Shown here: in pieces, positions 18,606-27,421 of the stretch | Layout: every line of letters begins with the position of its first letter | Position numbering within the stretch: position 1 is the first letter of the stretch | Origin: Bradyrhizobium sp. LTSP849 | GTDB lineage: Bacteria; Pseudomonadota; Alphaproteobacteria; Rhizobiales; Xanthobacteraceae | Reading direction: 5' to 3' | DNA: 64,000 nt | NCBI RefSeq assembly: GCF_000938255.1 | Contig: NZ_JYMR01000023.1 | Location: forward strand, 310,001 to 374,000 | Notes under the pieces: model-generated | Seen by the model: only the letters and a program-made list of their open reading frames with translations | What the model was told of the DNA's origin: nothing | The model's database searches: none | Translations under genes and position numbers: made by a program

Positions 18606-19784
18606 TCATTTGGTGCCGGCGAGGTGTTCGGCGGCTGCCTTGAGTCCTGCACCGTGCTGGATATTCAGACCGAGCTTCGTGAGCGCGTCTTCGAGATGCA
18701 GAAGGTCGGTCAAAATGGTCCCGTCGCTCAAAGCACCCATCGTGCCAAACCGGATGACACGGCCGGAGAGACGGTTACGGGCGCCCGCGATCACCGTGCG
18801 GTGATCCTGGTAGAGCTGCCGCACGATGGCTCCCCCTTCAAGCCCGTCAGGGACCTTGAAAACCACGACCGTATTCGAGCGCAGCCCATCATTGCAAAAA
18901 TCGGCGAGCCCGAGCGCCGCGCCGCCGGCGCGCAGCGCGCCGGAGAGCCGCTTGTGGCGCGCGAGCACGTTCGAGAAACCTTCCTCGTGCATCATCGTCA
19001 AGGCTTCGCGCAGGCCATAGATAAGGCTCACCGGTGCCGTGAACGCGGTCTCGTTCTGCTCCGCGGATTTCAGCGCTCGCCCGAAATCCCAATAGAAGAC
19101 CGATCGTCCGACGTCCTGTTCGATCACGCGCCATGCCTTGGCGCTTACGCTGGCAAGAGCAAGGCCCGGCGGGCACATCAAGGCCTTCTGCGAGGCCGAG
19201 ACCACGATGTCGACGCCCCATTCGTCCTGCCGCATCGCGATGCCGCCGAGACCGCTCACCGAATCTGCGATGAGCAGCGTTGGCTTATCGCGCACAAGTG
19301 CGCCCAGCGCTGCGAGATCGGCCACGATCCCGGTCGAGCTCTCATTGTGCACGACGACGACGGCCCGATAGGCGTGCTCGCGCAACCGGGCCTCCACCGC
19401 AGCGACATCGATCGCCTGACCCCACGCGATGGGGACCGTGTCGACCGTGATGTTCATGGCCTTGGCGATCGAGGTGAAGCGCTCGCCAAATTGGCCGTGC
19501 TCGATCACGAGGATCCTGCTGTCGGGTTCGACCACGTTGACGAGCGCGGCCTCCATCAGGCCGGTGCCTGAGCTGGCAAAGAACAGGACACGGTTCGTCG
19601 TGCCCAGAACCGGGCGGATCATCTCTTCTGCTTCGCCAATCGCAGTCCGGCACTCGGGGCCGCGGTGGCTGACCATCACGCGGGCCATCGCCTGTCGCAC
19701 GCGTTCGGGGACTTCGGTTGGGCCGGGAAGCCGAAGACGGTATCCCATCGAAGCGATGGCGGATGGAGTGTCGTTCGTTGTCAT
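18606..19784 (-). CDS. Class V aminotransferase (alanine/serine-glyoxylate type)
   Basis: A 392-residue PLP enzyme. The start LRLPGPTEVPERVRQAM, FFASSGTGLMEAAL, HNESSTGIVADL, LIADSVSGLGG and the PLP Lys in SASQKALMCPPGLA match the alanine- or serine-glyoxylate aminotransferase group. Phosphonate transaminases (PhnW) are relatives and an alternative. Its ATG overlaps the stop of the LeuC remnant upstream, with no clear ribosome site of its own, so translation is probably coupled. With threonine aldolase in the same operon, a glycine/glyoxylate branch is plausible. Confidence 0.85.
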   Translation of the reverse strand: MTTNDTPSAIASMGYRLRLPGPTEVPERVRQAMARVMVSHRGPECRTAIGEAEEMIRPVLGTTNRVLFFASSGTGLMEAALVNVVEPDSRILVIEHGQFGERFTSIAKAMNITVDTVPIAWGQAIDVAAVEARLREHAYRAVVVVHNESSTGIVADLAALGALVRDKPTLLIADSVSGLGGIAMRQDEWGVDIVVSASQKALMCPPGLALASVSAKAWRVIEQDVGRSVFYWDFGRALKSAEQNETAFTAPVSLIYGLREALTMMHEEGFSNVLARHKRLSGALRAGGAALGLADFCNDGLRSNTVVVFKVPDGLEGGAIVRQLYQDHRTVIAGARNRLSGRVIRFGTMGALSDGTILTDLLHLEDALTKLGLNIQHGAGLKAAAEHLAGTK

Positions 19785-20080
19785 AGCTTGAAGTCACCGT
19801 TCTGACGCATGTGGGGAAAGAGGCCGGTGGCAGAGCGCGAGCTGTTTCGACGATGAGCTGATGACCGAATTCCCTCGCCGGCCTCGTGCAGTGTGATGCC
19901 AAACCGCTTGGGATCGCGGACGGTCTCTCTGCCCATCGCCTTGAAATAGTCGAGGGCCATCAGGACCGACCCGTCGATGCCGAGCGCGCAATCGACCGCG
20001 CAGACCATGAGATCCCTCGCGCGCGCATCCTGCCCGGACTTTCGAGCGAGGATCTTCTCGGAGATCGTGCGCCCGGCCAT
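19781..20080 (-). pseudogene. Truncated LeuC/aconitase-family N-terminus
   Basis: A 99-residue ORF whose first 60 or so residues resemble the start of 3-isopropylmalate dehydratase large subunits: TISEKILARKSGQDARARD, then VDCALGIDGSVLMAL and MGRETVRDPKRFGI. Full-length LeuC is about 470 residues with Fe-S cysteines, all missing here. The last 35 residues are unlike the family and rich in Ser and Arg. It is the first ORF of the leftward operon and overlaps the aminotransferase start as ATGA, so it may persist as a translational leader. A remnant is the simplest reading. Confidence 0.65.
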
Positions 20081-20095
20081 CTCTATCGAACCCCA

Positions 20096-20130
20096 TTGAA
20101 AATGGAACGCCGTTACGCATAGTGTAACGG
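20096..20130 (+). promoter_or_regulatory. Divergent promoter with IclR-type operator
   Basis: CCGTTAC (20110-20116), a 7-nt spacer, and GTAACGG (20124-20130) form a perfect 7-bp inverted repeat. It overlaps a candidate promoter for the IclR gene: TTGAAA at 20096-20101 and CATAGT at 20118-20123, 16 bp apart. It also lies 30 bp before the leftward operon, so it can serve both. Confidence 0.55.
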
Positions 20131-20173
20131 TGGTAGACCGAGGTCAACCGAAAATCGGCAGGCAGGGATTTCG

Positions 20174-20896
20174 ATGCCCAAGACACAAGGGGTCGCCGCC
20201 GTGCAACGCGCGCTGGCGATTCTGGATACTTTCGCAGGAGCCGGGTCACGCAGCCTTGCGGACATCGCCAGGATCACGGGTTTGGCGAAGCCGACCGTGA
20301 TGCGCTCGCTCGTGTCGTTGGACGAAGCCGGCTACCTCGTCCGCTTGGGTGACGGGCGCTATGCACTCGGCGCGAAGACTTTCCAGCTCGGCACCACATA
20401 TCGGGCCAATTTCAATCTCGAACAGCACGTGCTGCCGGCCCTTCAGCGGCTGAGCCAGGACACCTTGGAGAGCAGCGCGTTCCATGTGCGCGAACGCGAC
20501 AGCCGGCTCTGCCTGTTTCGGGTGGATTCGCCCCAACTCGTCCGCGACGTCGCACGGCCCACAAATCTCGCGCCGCTCGATTTGACCTCGACGGGCCAGG
20601 TGCTGAGGACGGCCCGTTGGGCAGACCGCATGGATGACGGTGTGCAGGTCTTCGTCAGTTCCGGTGTCTACGACGCTGTGACGGCCTCCCTGTCCACCGC
20701 CGTCTTCGGCCATGACGGAGCGCTGGTCGGTGCCATGACCGTGAGCGGCCCAGTCGAACGTATCCGCCGGGCCGACCTCCAGGCGCTGGCATCCCTTCTC
20801 ACCGACGCATCGCATCGGCTCTCACTCTTGCTCGGTGCGCCATTGCCCCGGGAGATCGGCACGCCGCGGATCATCAGCCTGCCATCGGCCGACTAG
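20174..20896 (+). CDS. IclR-family transcriptional regulator
   Basis: A 240-residue IclR regulator. The N-terminal winged helix is AVQRALAILDTFAG followed by SLADIARITGLAKPTVMRSL; the C-terminal effector domain contains SSAFHVRERDSRLCLFRV and VFGHDGALVGAMTVSGP. It is divergent from the aminotransferase-ABC-aldolase operon and most likely controls it. Its 3' end lies one base from the convergent monooxygenase gene. Confidence 0.9.
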   Translation: MPKTQGVAAVQRALAILDTFAGAGSRSLADIARITGLAKPTVMRSLVSLDEAGYLVRLGDGRYALGAKTFQLGTTYRANFNLEQHVLPALQRLSQDTLESSAFHVRERDSRLCLFRVDSPQLVRDVARPTNLAPLDLTSTGQVLRTARWADRMDDGVQVFVSSGVYDAVTASLSTAVFGHDGALVGAMTVSGPVERIRRADLQALASLLTDASHRLSLLLGAPLPREIGTPRIISLPSAD

Positions 20897-20897
20897 C

Positions 20898-22202
20898 TTA
20901 ATCCTCGAAGAACGGATTCGCTGGTCGCTCAAGGCCAAGATGATCGCGCAACGTCGTCCCTTCATAGTCTGTGCGAAATAGTCCACGCTCCTGGAGAATG
21001 GGCACCACGAGCTCTACAAAATCCTCAAATCCTTCGTGGAAGTAGGGCGGCATTACGTTGAATCCGTCGGCCGCGTGGTCTTCGAACCAGTGTTGCAGCG
21101 TATCCGCGATTCGTTCGGCCGAGCCGCACAGCACCCAATGGCCGCGTGCGGCCGCGGTGAGATTGTAGAGATCGCGCAGCGTCATGTTCTCGCGGCGCGC
21201 CTTGGCAAGCATGACGCTGGCGAAGCTGTGATAGCTGTCGGACGGCGCGATGTCCGGAACCGGTCCGTCCAGATCATAGGCCGACATGTCGCGGCCGAAG
21301 CGGTCGGAGAGAATGGCGATTGCGTTGCTGCCGCTGACGAAGCTCTGCAGCACGTTGAGCTTCTCGAACGCTTCCTTGTCGGTTCGGCCGACGATCGGCA
21401 TGACACCCGGCAGCACCGTGACGTCTTCCGGCTTGCGGCCGAACGCCGGCAGACGATCTTTCAATGACGCGTAGCCGGCCTTGGCTTCGTCGATGTCCTG
21501 CACCACAGAGAACACGATATCCGCTGTTCGTGCGGCGAGCGCCTGTCCCGCCTCGGAGCCGCCGGCCTGGAGCACGACGGGGCGGCCTTGCGGGGTGCGG
21601 CCGATGTTGAGCGGACCCTTCACCTTGAAGAATGGGCCGTCATGGTCGATTGGACGCAACTTTGCCGGATCGATGTAGAGGCCGCTGCTGCGGTCGGCGA
21701 CGATGGCGTCATCAGCCCAGCCGTCCCACAGGCCTTTCACGACGTCGAGGAATTCACCGGCCATCTCGTAGCGGCGGGCGTGGTCGGGATGGGTGGTGCC
21801 GAAATTGGCAGCGGTCGCCGGATTGGCCGTCGTCACCGCATTCCACGCCGCGCGACCTTGGCTGATATGATCGAGCGAGGCGAACACGCGCGCGACCGAG
21901 AACGGATCGCTGTAAGTCGTCGACACCGTGGCCCCGAGCCCGACATGGCTGGTCGAGGTGGCAAGTGCCGCCAGCATGGTCAGCGGCTCCAGTCGCAACG
22001 TATAGGAAGGATGCGCGCTGGCGTCGGCATAGAGATTATCGCCCATGAAGATCAGGTCGAACTTGCCGCGCTCGGCGGTGCGGCCGATCTCCTGGATCGC
22101 GGCGAAATCCTGGAAGCTGTCCACCGCGCCGGGATAGCGCCAGCCCGCGACGTGGCTGCCGGTCCCCAGGATGAACAGGCCGAGATGCATCTGACGTTTC
22201 AT
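20898..22202 (-). CDS. LLM-class flavin-dependent monooxygenase, NtaA/SnaA/DszA group
   Basis: A 434-residue luciferase-like monooxygenase using reduced FMN from a separate reductase. Family marks include GSHVAGWRYPGAVDSFQDF, AERGKFDLIFMGDN, LEPLTMLAALATSTSHVGL and AWNAVTTANPATAANFGTT, and the C-terminal HWFEDHAADGFNVMPPY. Relatives attack nitrilotriacetate, sulfones and similar compounds. It is the last gene of a six-gene leftward operon with an ABC transporter. The likely reductase partner is at 31534-32025, at the end of the divergent operon. Confidence 0.88.
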   Translation of the reverse strand: MKRQMHLGLFILGTGSHVAGWRYPGAVDSFQDFAAIQEIGRTAERGKFDLIFMGDNLYADASAHPSYTLRLEPLTMLAALATSTSHVGLGATVSTTYSDPFSVARVFASLDHISQGRAAWNAVTTANPATAANFGTTHPDHARRYEMAGEFLDVVKGLWDGWADDAIVADRSSGLYIDPAKLRPIDHDGPFFKVKGPLNIGRTPQGRPVVLQAGGSEAGQALAARTADIVFSVVQDIDEAKAGYASLKDRLPAFGRKPEDVTVLPGVMPIVGRTDKEAFEKLNVLQSFVSGSNAIAILSDRFGRDMSAYDLDGPVPDIAPSDSYHSFASVMLAKARRENMTLRDLYNLTAAARGHWVLCGSAERIADTLQHWFEDHAADGFNVMPPYFHEGFEDFVELVVPILQERGLFRTDYEGTTLRDHLGLERPANPFFED

Positions 22203-22206
22203 GGCA

Positions 22207-22965
22207 TCATGTCCAGAACAGGAGCTTGCGTTCGAGAAAGCCGATCAGGCCGAAGAAGGCGAGGCTCGCGGCAGAGGCCACGAAGATCGCCGACCAGACC
22301 TGGACGAAGTCGATCTGGAGCACGGCCTGGTAGATCACCCAGCCGAGCCCGCCCTGGGCGCCGAGCATTTCGGTGACGATCGCGACGATGACGCTGCGCA
22401 CCGTCGAGACGCGCATTCCGGCCAACAGCAACGGCAACGCGGTCGGCAGGCGCAGGCGCCACAGCACGCCAAAGCGGCTTGCGCCAAAACTCTTCATGAG
22501 ATCGACGGCGCGGCGATCGACACGGTCGAGCCCGGCCAGCATCGACAGCAGGACGGTAAAACTCACCGCCATCGCCACCATGACGATCTTCGAGCTGACG
22601 CCGATGCCGAACCAGAGCAGGATCAGTGGCGAATAGCCGACCACGGGCACCGAATTGATCGCGGTTGCGAGCGGCAGGATGGCGGCACGAAGCGCCGGCG
22701 CCAAAGCGATGGCGACGGCAAGGCCGATGCCGATCAGGCAGCCGAGACCGTAGCCCACCAGCGCTTCGAGCAGGGTATAGCCGGCAGCATCAATGAGGAT
22801 TGCACGCTTGGACCAGAGGCCGACGAGGATGTCGCTGACGGCTGGAAGAACATAGGCCGGCAGGTGCAGTCCGCGCGCCAAACCTTCCCAGCACGCAATC
22901 AGAAGCACAGCGCCCAAAATGCCACGCTGCACGGCGAGCGAAGGGGAGGCGAGCGCGCGGCTCAT
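22207..22965 (-). CDS. ABC transporter permease, SsuC/TauC type (second of two)
   Basis: A 252-residue six-helix permease. The EAA loop reads AVDLMKSFGASRFGVLWRL, and LPAYVLPAVSDILVGL at the start is typical of nitrate/sulfonate/taurine permeases. I start it at 22965, where ATG overlaps the stop of the preceding permease in ATGA; a longer reading from 23829 runs through that gene out of frame. It works with the neighbouring permease as a heterodimer. Confidence 0.87.
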   Translation of the reverse strand: MSRALASPSLAVQRGILGAVLLIACWEGLARGLHLPAYVLPAVSDILVGLWSKRAILIDAAGYTLLEALVGYGLGCLIGIGLAVAIALAPALRAAILPLATAINSVPVVGYSPLILLWFGIGVSSKIVMVAMAVSFTVLLSMLAGLDRVDRRAVDLMKSFGASRFGVLWRLRLPTALPLLLAGMRVSTVRSVIVAIVTEMLGAQGGLGWVIYQAVLQIDFVQVWSAIFVASAASLAFFGLIGFLERKLLFWT

Positions 22966-23774
22966 TGCTCGGCGTTCCAGAATACGAGCCGCCGCTCGAC
23001 CGCAGCGACGACGGCATAGAAGCCGGTACCGAGCAGGGCGGCGGCGAGCAGTGTCGCCCAGATCGCGACGACGTTCTCGGTAAACATGGCCTGGAGCAGC
23101 AGCACGCCGAGCCCGGTGGTGTCGCCGAACCACTCGCCGACGATGGCACCGACCAGGCTCAGCGACGCGGCGAGTCGCAGAGCGACGAATATCTGCGGCA
23201 GCGCGGTCGGAAGCTGCAAGCGCAGCAGGAGCTGACGGTTGGAGGCGCCAAAGCTGCGCATCAAGTCGACCTGCTTGGGATCGACGGTCTCGAGGCCCAG
23301 CAGCGTGTTCACCGTCACCGGAAAGAACGTCAGATAGAATGCGATGATCGCCTTGGCGAGTAGCGTGTTGCCGAACCACAGCACCACCAGCGCGCCGAAG
23401 GCGATGACCGGAATGGTCTGCGACACCACGAAGATCGGAAACACCATCTCGCGCAGCGCGCGGACGCGGAAGAACGCGATGCCTATGAACACGCCGAACG
23501 CGCCGCCCGCGGCAAAGCCGATCAGCGTCTCGGCAAGCGTGCGCAGGAAGCCGTCGACATAGGCGCGGGGTGTGGCCGCAATCGACATCAGGATCGTGCT
23601 CAGCCGCGGCAGATAATAGGGCCGGATGCCGAAGAGCAGCACCGCGCCTTCCCAGATCACCGCCGCAATGGCGAGGCCGAGCAGGAGCCGGATCAGCTTG
23701 CGCAGCCAATCCGGCATCGCCATGCGCCGCGCGGCTACACCGCTTTCGCCGAGCGATGTCGAAGGGCTGCTCAC
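22962..23774 (-). CDS. ABC transporter permease, SsuC/TauC type (first of two)
   Basis: A 270-residue permease with six membrane helices, PYYLPRLSTILMSIAATP near the start and the EAA loop QVDLMRSFGASNRQLLLRL. Its stop overlaps the second permease start. The pair with NMT1-type binding protein and ATPase makes a complete importer. Confidence 0.87.
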   Translation of the reverse strand: MSSPSTSLGESGVAARRMAMPDWLRKLIRLLLGLAIAAVIWEGAVLLFGIRPYYLPRLSTILMSIAATPRAYVDGFLRTLAETLIGFAAGGAFGVFIGIAFFRVRALREMVFPIFVVSQTIPVIAFGALVVLWFGNTLLAKAIIAFYLTFFPVTVNTLLGLETVDPKQVDLMRSFGASNRQLLLRLQLPTALPQIFVALRLAASLSLVGAIVGEWFGDTTGLGVLLLQAMFTENVVAIWATLLAAALLGTGFYAVVAAVERRLVFWNAEQ

Positions 23775-24793
23775 GGCAGCCGGTCTGCCAGCGGCACGCT
23801 CTGGATGAAGCTCGCGTCATAGGCGGCAACGAGATCGAGCGGCTTGGAGATCACGCCGTATTTCAGGAAGAAGTCGTGGGCGGTCTTGACTGCGTCGGCG
23901 TCGATCCAGAACATGCCGTTCTTCGCTGCCGCGCCGGCGGTCATCAGCCGCTTCACCTCGGTGAGCATGAACTCCTGCTGCGCGCGGTCGAGCGTCGGGG
24001 CTGCGGCCATCACGGTGTCGACGGCGCCCTTGGGATCGGCGAAGGCATCCTTCCAGCCCTTGAGCGAAGCCCGCAGGAACGCCTTGACGAGCTCCGGCTT
24101 CTCCTTGGCGGTGGCCTCGGCCACGATCAGCGTGTCGCGCGGGAAGGTGATGCCATAGTCCTCGGCGACGAAGGTTTTAAGGCTGTCCTTCGGCATGCGC
24201 GACTGGATGGTGTAGAACTCGTTGTAATAGGTCGCCGTGATCACATCGACGTTGCCGTCGACGAACGGCGTCACCGACACTTGCTGCGGCTGGATCTTCA
24301 CCTCGTCGGCCTTGACGCCCTCCTTGGCCAGCATACCGTTCAGCACATGGTTGGCGCCGGTGAACCAGGTGGTGACGGTCTTGCCCTTGAAGTCCTGGAG
24401 CGTCTTTACCGGCCCGTCCTTGCGGGTGACGAAGATGAACGGCGTGATCTGATGCGACACGCCGATGCAAACGATCGGCAGGCCCTTGTCGCGCGCCGCG
24501 AACACGCTGTCGGTGCCGCCGGACAGGCCGAACGTGTCGGCGCCGGTCGCAACCAGATTTTCGGTGAGAAGGTTGGGCCCGCCCGGATTGATGGTGAGGT
24601 CGATGCCCTCGGCCTTGTAGTAGCCTTTGGCTGCCGCGACGTAGAAGCCGGCGAACTGGGCCTGCGGCAGCCATTTCAGGCGAAGGCTCGCCTTCTGCGG
24701 CTCGGCTGCAGGCACGGCCGTGACAAGCGCGCCGGTCGCCAGTGCGAGTGCGGAGAGGACTGAGAAGGCGTGGCGTCGGCTCAACATGGTCAT
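23771..24793 (-). CDS. NMT1/THI5-like ABC substrate-binding protein
   Basis: A 340-residue periplasmic binder with a signal peptide to about residue 30 (SVLSALALATGALVTAVPA). The mature part begins LRLKWLPQAQFAGFYVAA with YKAEGIDLTINPGGPNL, the classic NMT1 block found in pyrimidine-precursor, riboflavin and sulfonate binders. Because pyrimidine-like ligands are common in this group, import of a nitrogen heterocycle fits the amidohydrolase-rich context. The ligand is not determined. Confidence 0.88.
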   Translation of the reverse strand: MTMLSRRHAFSVLSALALATGALVTAVPAAEPQKASLRLKWLPQAQFAGFYVAAAKGYYKAEGIDLTINPGGPNLLTENLVATGADTFGLSGGTDSVFAARDKGLPIVCIGVSHQITPFIFVTRKDGPVKTLQDFKGKTVTTWFTGANHVLNGMLAKEGVKADEVKIQPQQVSVTPFVDGNVDVITATYYNEFYTIQSRMPKDSLKTFVAEDYGITFPRDTLIVAEATAKEKPELVKAFLRASLKGWKDAFADPKGAVDTVMAAAPTLDRAQQEFMLTEVKRLMTAGAAAKNGMFWIDADAVKTAHDFFLKYGVISKPLDLVAAYDASFIQSVPLADRLP

Positions 24794-24811
24794 GCTCCAG
24801 ATGGTAAAAAA

Positions 24812-25603
24812 TCAATTGCGGTAGGACTGGTCGGTGCGGTCGAGCTGGCGCATCAGCGCCGGCCATTCGCGCTCGCCGGGCACAAGAATGTCGCCCTGCA
24901 ACTCCCAGAACTGGCGGGCGGCTTTCTCGCAGACCTCGTGCGGCGGCATCACCAGTTTGGCGCCGGCTGCGGCAGCGGCCTGCATCTGGAGCTGAATTCG
25001 TGCGGCGCGCTCGAAATAATAGAGCAGCATGAAGGCCTCGCCCGGCGTCCGGCCGACGGTGAGGATGCCGTGGTTGCGCATCAGCATGACCTTGTGCGGG
25101 CCGAGATCGCGCACGAGGCGGACCTGCTCATCGAGATCGATGGCGACGCCTTCATAGTCGTGGAAGGCCTGCCTGTCGTAGAAGCGCATCGCGAACTGGC
25201 TGAGCGGCAACAGGCCCTTCTCCTGCCCGGATACCGCGACGCTCGCGTCGGAATGAGTGTGCAGCACGCAGGCCGCGTCGTGGTTCGAGGTGTGGACCGC
25301 GGCATGGATGACGAAGGCCGCGACGTTGACGGCGTGCGGCGTGTCGTCGAGCTTGTTACCCTCAGTGTCGATCTTGACTAGGCTCGACGCCGTGATCTCG
25401 TCGAACAGCAGCCCGTAGGGGTTGATGAGGAACTGATCGTCATGGCCGGGAACACGCAAGGAGATGTGATTGTAGATCAGATCGTCCATGCCGAGCTTCG
25501 CAACCATGCGATAGCAGGCCGCAAGCTTGATCCGGGCATCCCATTCCGCCGGCTCGATGCCGCGCGGCGCGGGTTGCGGCTCTCTCGCTGACATCGCGTT
25601 CAT
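24812..25603 (-). CDS. Class II aldolase/adducin-family protein
   Basis: A 263-residue class II aldolase-fold protein. The zinc ligands are in the expected places: CVLHTHSDASVAVSG (two His) and MRNHGILTVG (one His). YNHISLRVPGHDDQFLINPYG is the N-terminal phosphate-loop region. Members cleave hydroxy-acid phosphates or decarboxylate keto acids. It is coupled by a four-base overlap to the ABC ATPase, an unusual position between ATPase and binder that argues for a role in metabolism of the imported compound. Confidence 0.85.
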   Translation of the reverse strand: MNAMSAREPQPAPRGIEPAEWDARIKLAACYRMVAKLGMDDLIYNHISLRVPGHDDQFLINPYGLLFDEITASSLVKIDTEGNKLDDTPHAVNVAAFVIHAAVHTSNHDAACVLHTHSDASVAVSGQEKGLLPLSQFAMRFYDRQAFHDYEGVAIDLDEQVRLVRDLGPHKVMLMRNHGILTVGRTPGEAFMLLYYFERAARIQLQMQAAAAAGAKLVMPPHEVCEKAARQFWELQGDILVPGEREWPALMRQLDRTDQSYRN

Positions 25604-26517
25604 TGCGACTTCTCCTGCGCGATGGAGGATTGGAACGATTTCATGCTTTCCTCCTCGATTGCATCGAGCAGCGTGCGCTTGAGACGGATGAATTCGGGGG
25701 AAGTGACGATCTCCGGCCGGCGCGGGCGAGGGAGATCGACGACCTGTTCGAGCTTCACCGAGCCGGGGCGCGCGGTCATGACCAGCACGCGGTCGCCAAG
25801 GAAGATCGCCTCGTCGACGTCATGGGTGATGAAGAGAATGGTACGGCGGTATTTCTGCCAGACGTCGAGCAGCCAGCGCTGCATCATGGCCCGCGTCAGC
25901 GCGTCGAGCGCGCCGAACGGCTCGTCCAGCAGCATCAGGTCGCGTTCGAACAGGAAGGTTCGCATCAGGGCGACGCGCTGGCGCATGCCACCCGACAATT
26001 GATTGGGATATTGCTTCTCGAAACCTGCGAGCCCGAACTCGGGCAGCATCTTCAGTGCCTTGGCGCGCGCCTGATCGCGCGGCATGCCCTCGACCTCGAG
26101 CGCGAGGATGGCGTTGTCCACGACGTTGCGCCACGGAAACAAGAGGTCGCGCTGCGGCATGAAGGAGACGCGGCCGAGCAGATCGGCGGCGTGGCAGCTC
26201 TTGCCCTCGAAGCGCAGGATGCCTCCGGCGTCCGGCTCTTCCAGTCCGGCGACGATGTTGAACAGGGTGCTCTTGCCGCAGCCGCTTGGGCCGACGACAG
26301 TGACGAACTCGCCGGGAGCGATGTTCGCCTGAAGTCCCGACAGCGCCGCGACGGCACCGAAGGTCTTGCTGACCGCACGCATTTCAAGCAGCGGCTCAGG
26401 CTTCGGCTGTGCCTGCGGGGCTTCGGTGGTCGGTCCGGGGTTGGGTAGGCGGGCGGCCTGCACCGGCATGTCCTTGTATAATGGCGGCGGCCATTCGCAT
26501 ACGACAGCGGACCGCAT
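25600..26517 (-). CDS. ABC transporter ATPase, SsuB/TauB type
   Basis: A 305-residue ATPase: Walker A GPSGCGKST, signature LSGGMRQRVALMR, Walker B LMLLDEPFGALD, H-loop FITHDVDEA. The start is uncertain. ATG at 26517 has a weak AAGAG six bases upstream; the alternative at 26469 (MPVQAARL) has AAGGA too close to the ATG. Residues before the core (about 45) are proline-rich and variable. First gene of the leftward operon, divergent from GntR. Confidence 0.87.
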   Translation of the reverse strand: MRSAVVCEWPPPLYKDMPVQAARLPNPGPTTEAPQAQPKPEPLLEMRAVSKTFGAVAALSGLQANIAPGEFVTVVGPSGCGKSTLFNIVAGLEEPDAGGILRFEGKSCHAADLLGRVSFMPQRDLLFPWRNVVDNAILALEVEGMPRDQARAKALKMLPEFGLAGFEKQYPNQLSGGMRQRVALMRTFLFERDLMLLDEPFGALDALTRAMMQRWLLDVWQKYRRTILFITHDVDEAIFLGDRVLVMTARPGSVKLEQVVDLPRPRRPEIVTSPEFIRLKRTLLDAIEEESMKSFQSSIAQEKSQ

Positions 26518-26661
26518 CGAAATCTCTTAGCAACTCGTGTGCCAGTGCGATTTCCGGGCAAATCAGGCATAAGACTTGCGAGCCTCCGAAGCGAATGCGT
26601 TCGAGTCGTGCGTGTCCAAGATGGAAATGGGCTGTTTCGCTGGGATAAGGCCGCCATTTTG

Positions 26662-26671
26662 TATACGTATA
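26662..26671. promoter_or_regulatory. Candidate GntR operator between the divergent operons
   Basis: TATACGTATA is a perfect 10-bp palindrome within TTGTATACGTATATTG, 17 bp before the GntR start. It sits between the leftward ABC/monooxygenase operon and the rightward GntR/amidohydrolase operon and could control both. Confidence 0.5.
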
Positions 26672-26687
26672 TTGATGTCGGAGAAAC

Positions 26688-27404
26688 ATGATGGCGGATA
26701 TTGGTGCACATAGCGGAGGCAGGCGCGTGAAAAATGGGCACGAAGCCTTGGCGCCGAGCCCCGGCATAACGCTCGCCGAGAGCCTGCGCCAGAAGCTCGA
26801 AGGGGCGATCGCGGCGGGGCATCTCGAGCCGGGCAGCCGGCTCGACGAGCAGGAGATCGCCCAGCGCTTCGGGGTCTCGCGCACGCCGGTGCGGGAGGCG
26901 TTCCGCCTGATGGCCGCCAACAATCTGGTCGAACTGCGCGGCCGGCAGGGAGCGACGGTCCGCAGCATCAAGGCGCAGGCGCTGATCGAGATGTTTCAGG
27001 TGATGGCCGAGCTCGAAGGGCTTTGCGCCCGCCTTGCCGCGCGCCGCGTCTCGCAGGCCTGGGGTGGTGAAATTGGCGAGATTCATCAGCGGCTTGTAGC
27101 AGCAGGCTCAACCAGCGACATCGATGTCTTTTACGACATCAACCAGGAATTCCACGAGGCGATCTACGAAGCCTCCCGCAACGCTTTCCTGGCCGAGCAG
27201 ACCCGCAAGCTGCGCAATCAGGTGGCGGCGTATCGCCGCCGGGTGACGCGCATGCCGAACCGGATCGCCGATACGATCCGCGAGCACGAGGCGATCATGG
27301 AGGCGATCCTGGCCCATGATCCGGAGCGCGCACACAGCGCCATGCGGGATCATGTCAACCTGCTCGGAGACAACCTGCTGGACTTCCTGGCCGCCTTCGA
27401 ATGA
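26688..27404 (+). CDS. GntR-family regulator, FCD group
   Basis: A 238-residue GntR/FadR-type regulator. The winged helix reads LEPGSRLDEQEIAQRFGVSR followed by TPVREAFRLMAANNLVEL; the C-terminal FCD domain has FYDINQEFHEAIYEASRN and a metal-type His (REHEAIMEAI). Two ATGs in tandem (26688, 26691) follow GGAGAAAC. It is the first gene of the rightward operon and divergent from the transporter operon, so it probably senses the imported substrate or a metabolite. Confidence 0.88.
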   Translation: MMADIGAHSGGRRVKNGHEALAPSPGITLAESLRQKLEGAIAAGHLEPGSRLDEQEIAQRFGVSRTPVREAFRLMAANNLVELRGRQGATVRSIKAQALIEMFQVMAELEGLCARLAARRVSQAWGGEIGEIHQRLVAAGSTSDIDVFYDINQEFHEAIYEASRNAFLAEQTRKLRNQVAAYRRRVTRMPNRIADTIREHEAIMEAILAHDPERAHSAMRDHVNLLGDNLLDFLAAFE

Positions 27405-27421
27405 CCTTCTGGGTGCTTGGT

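Noticed and set aside
22207..23829. One 540-residue permease in a single frame
   Set aside because: Only the last 252 codons read as a permease. The upstream part is an out-of-frame shadow of the first permease, and an ATGA overlap gives the true start at 22965.
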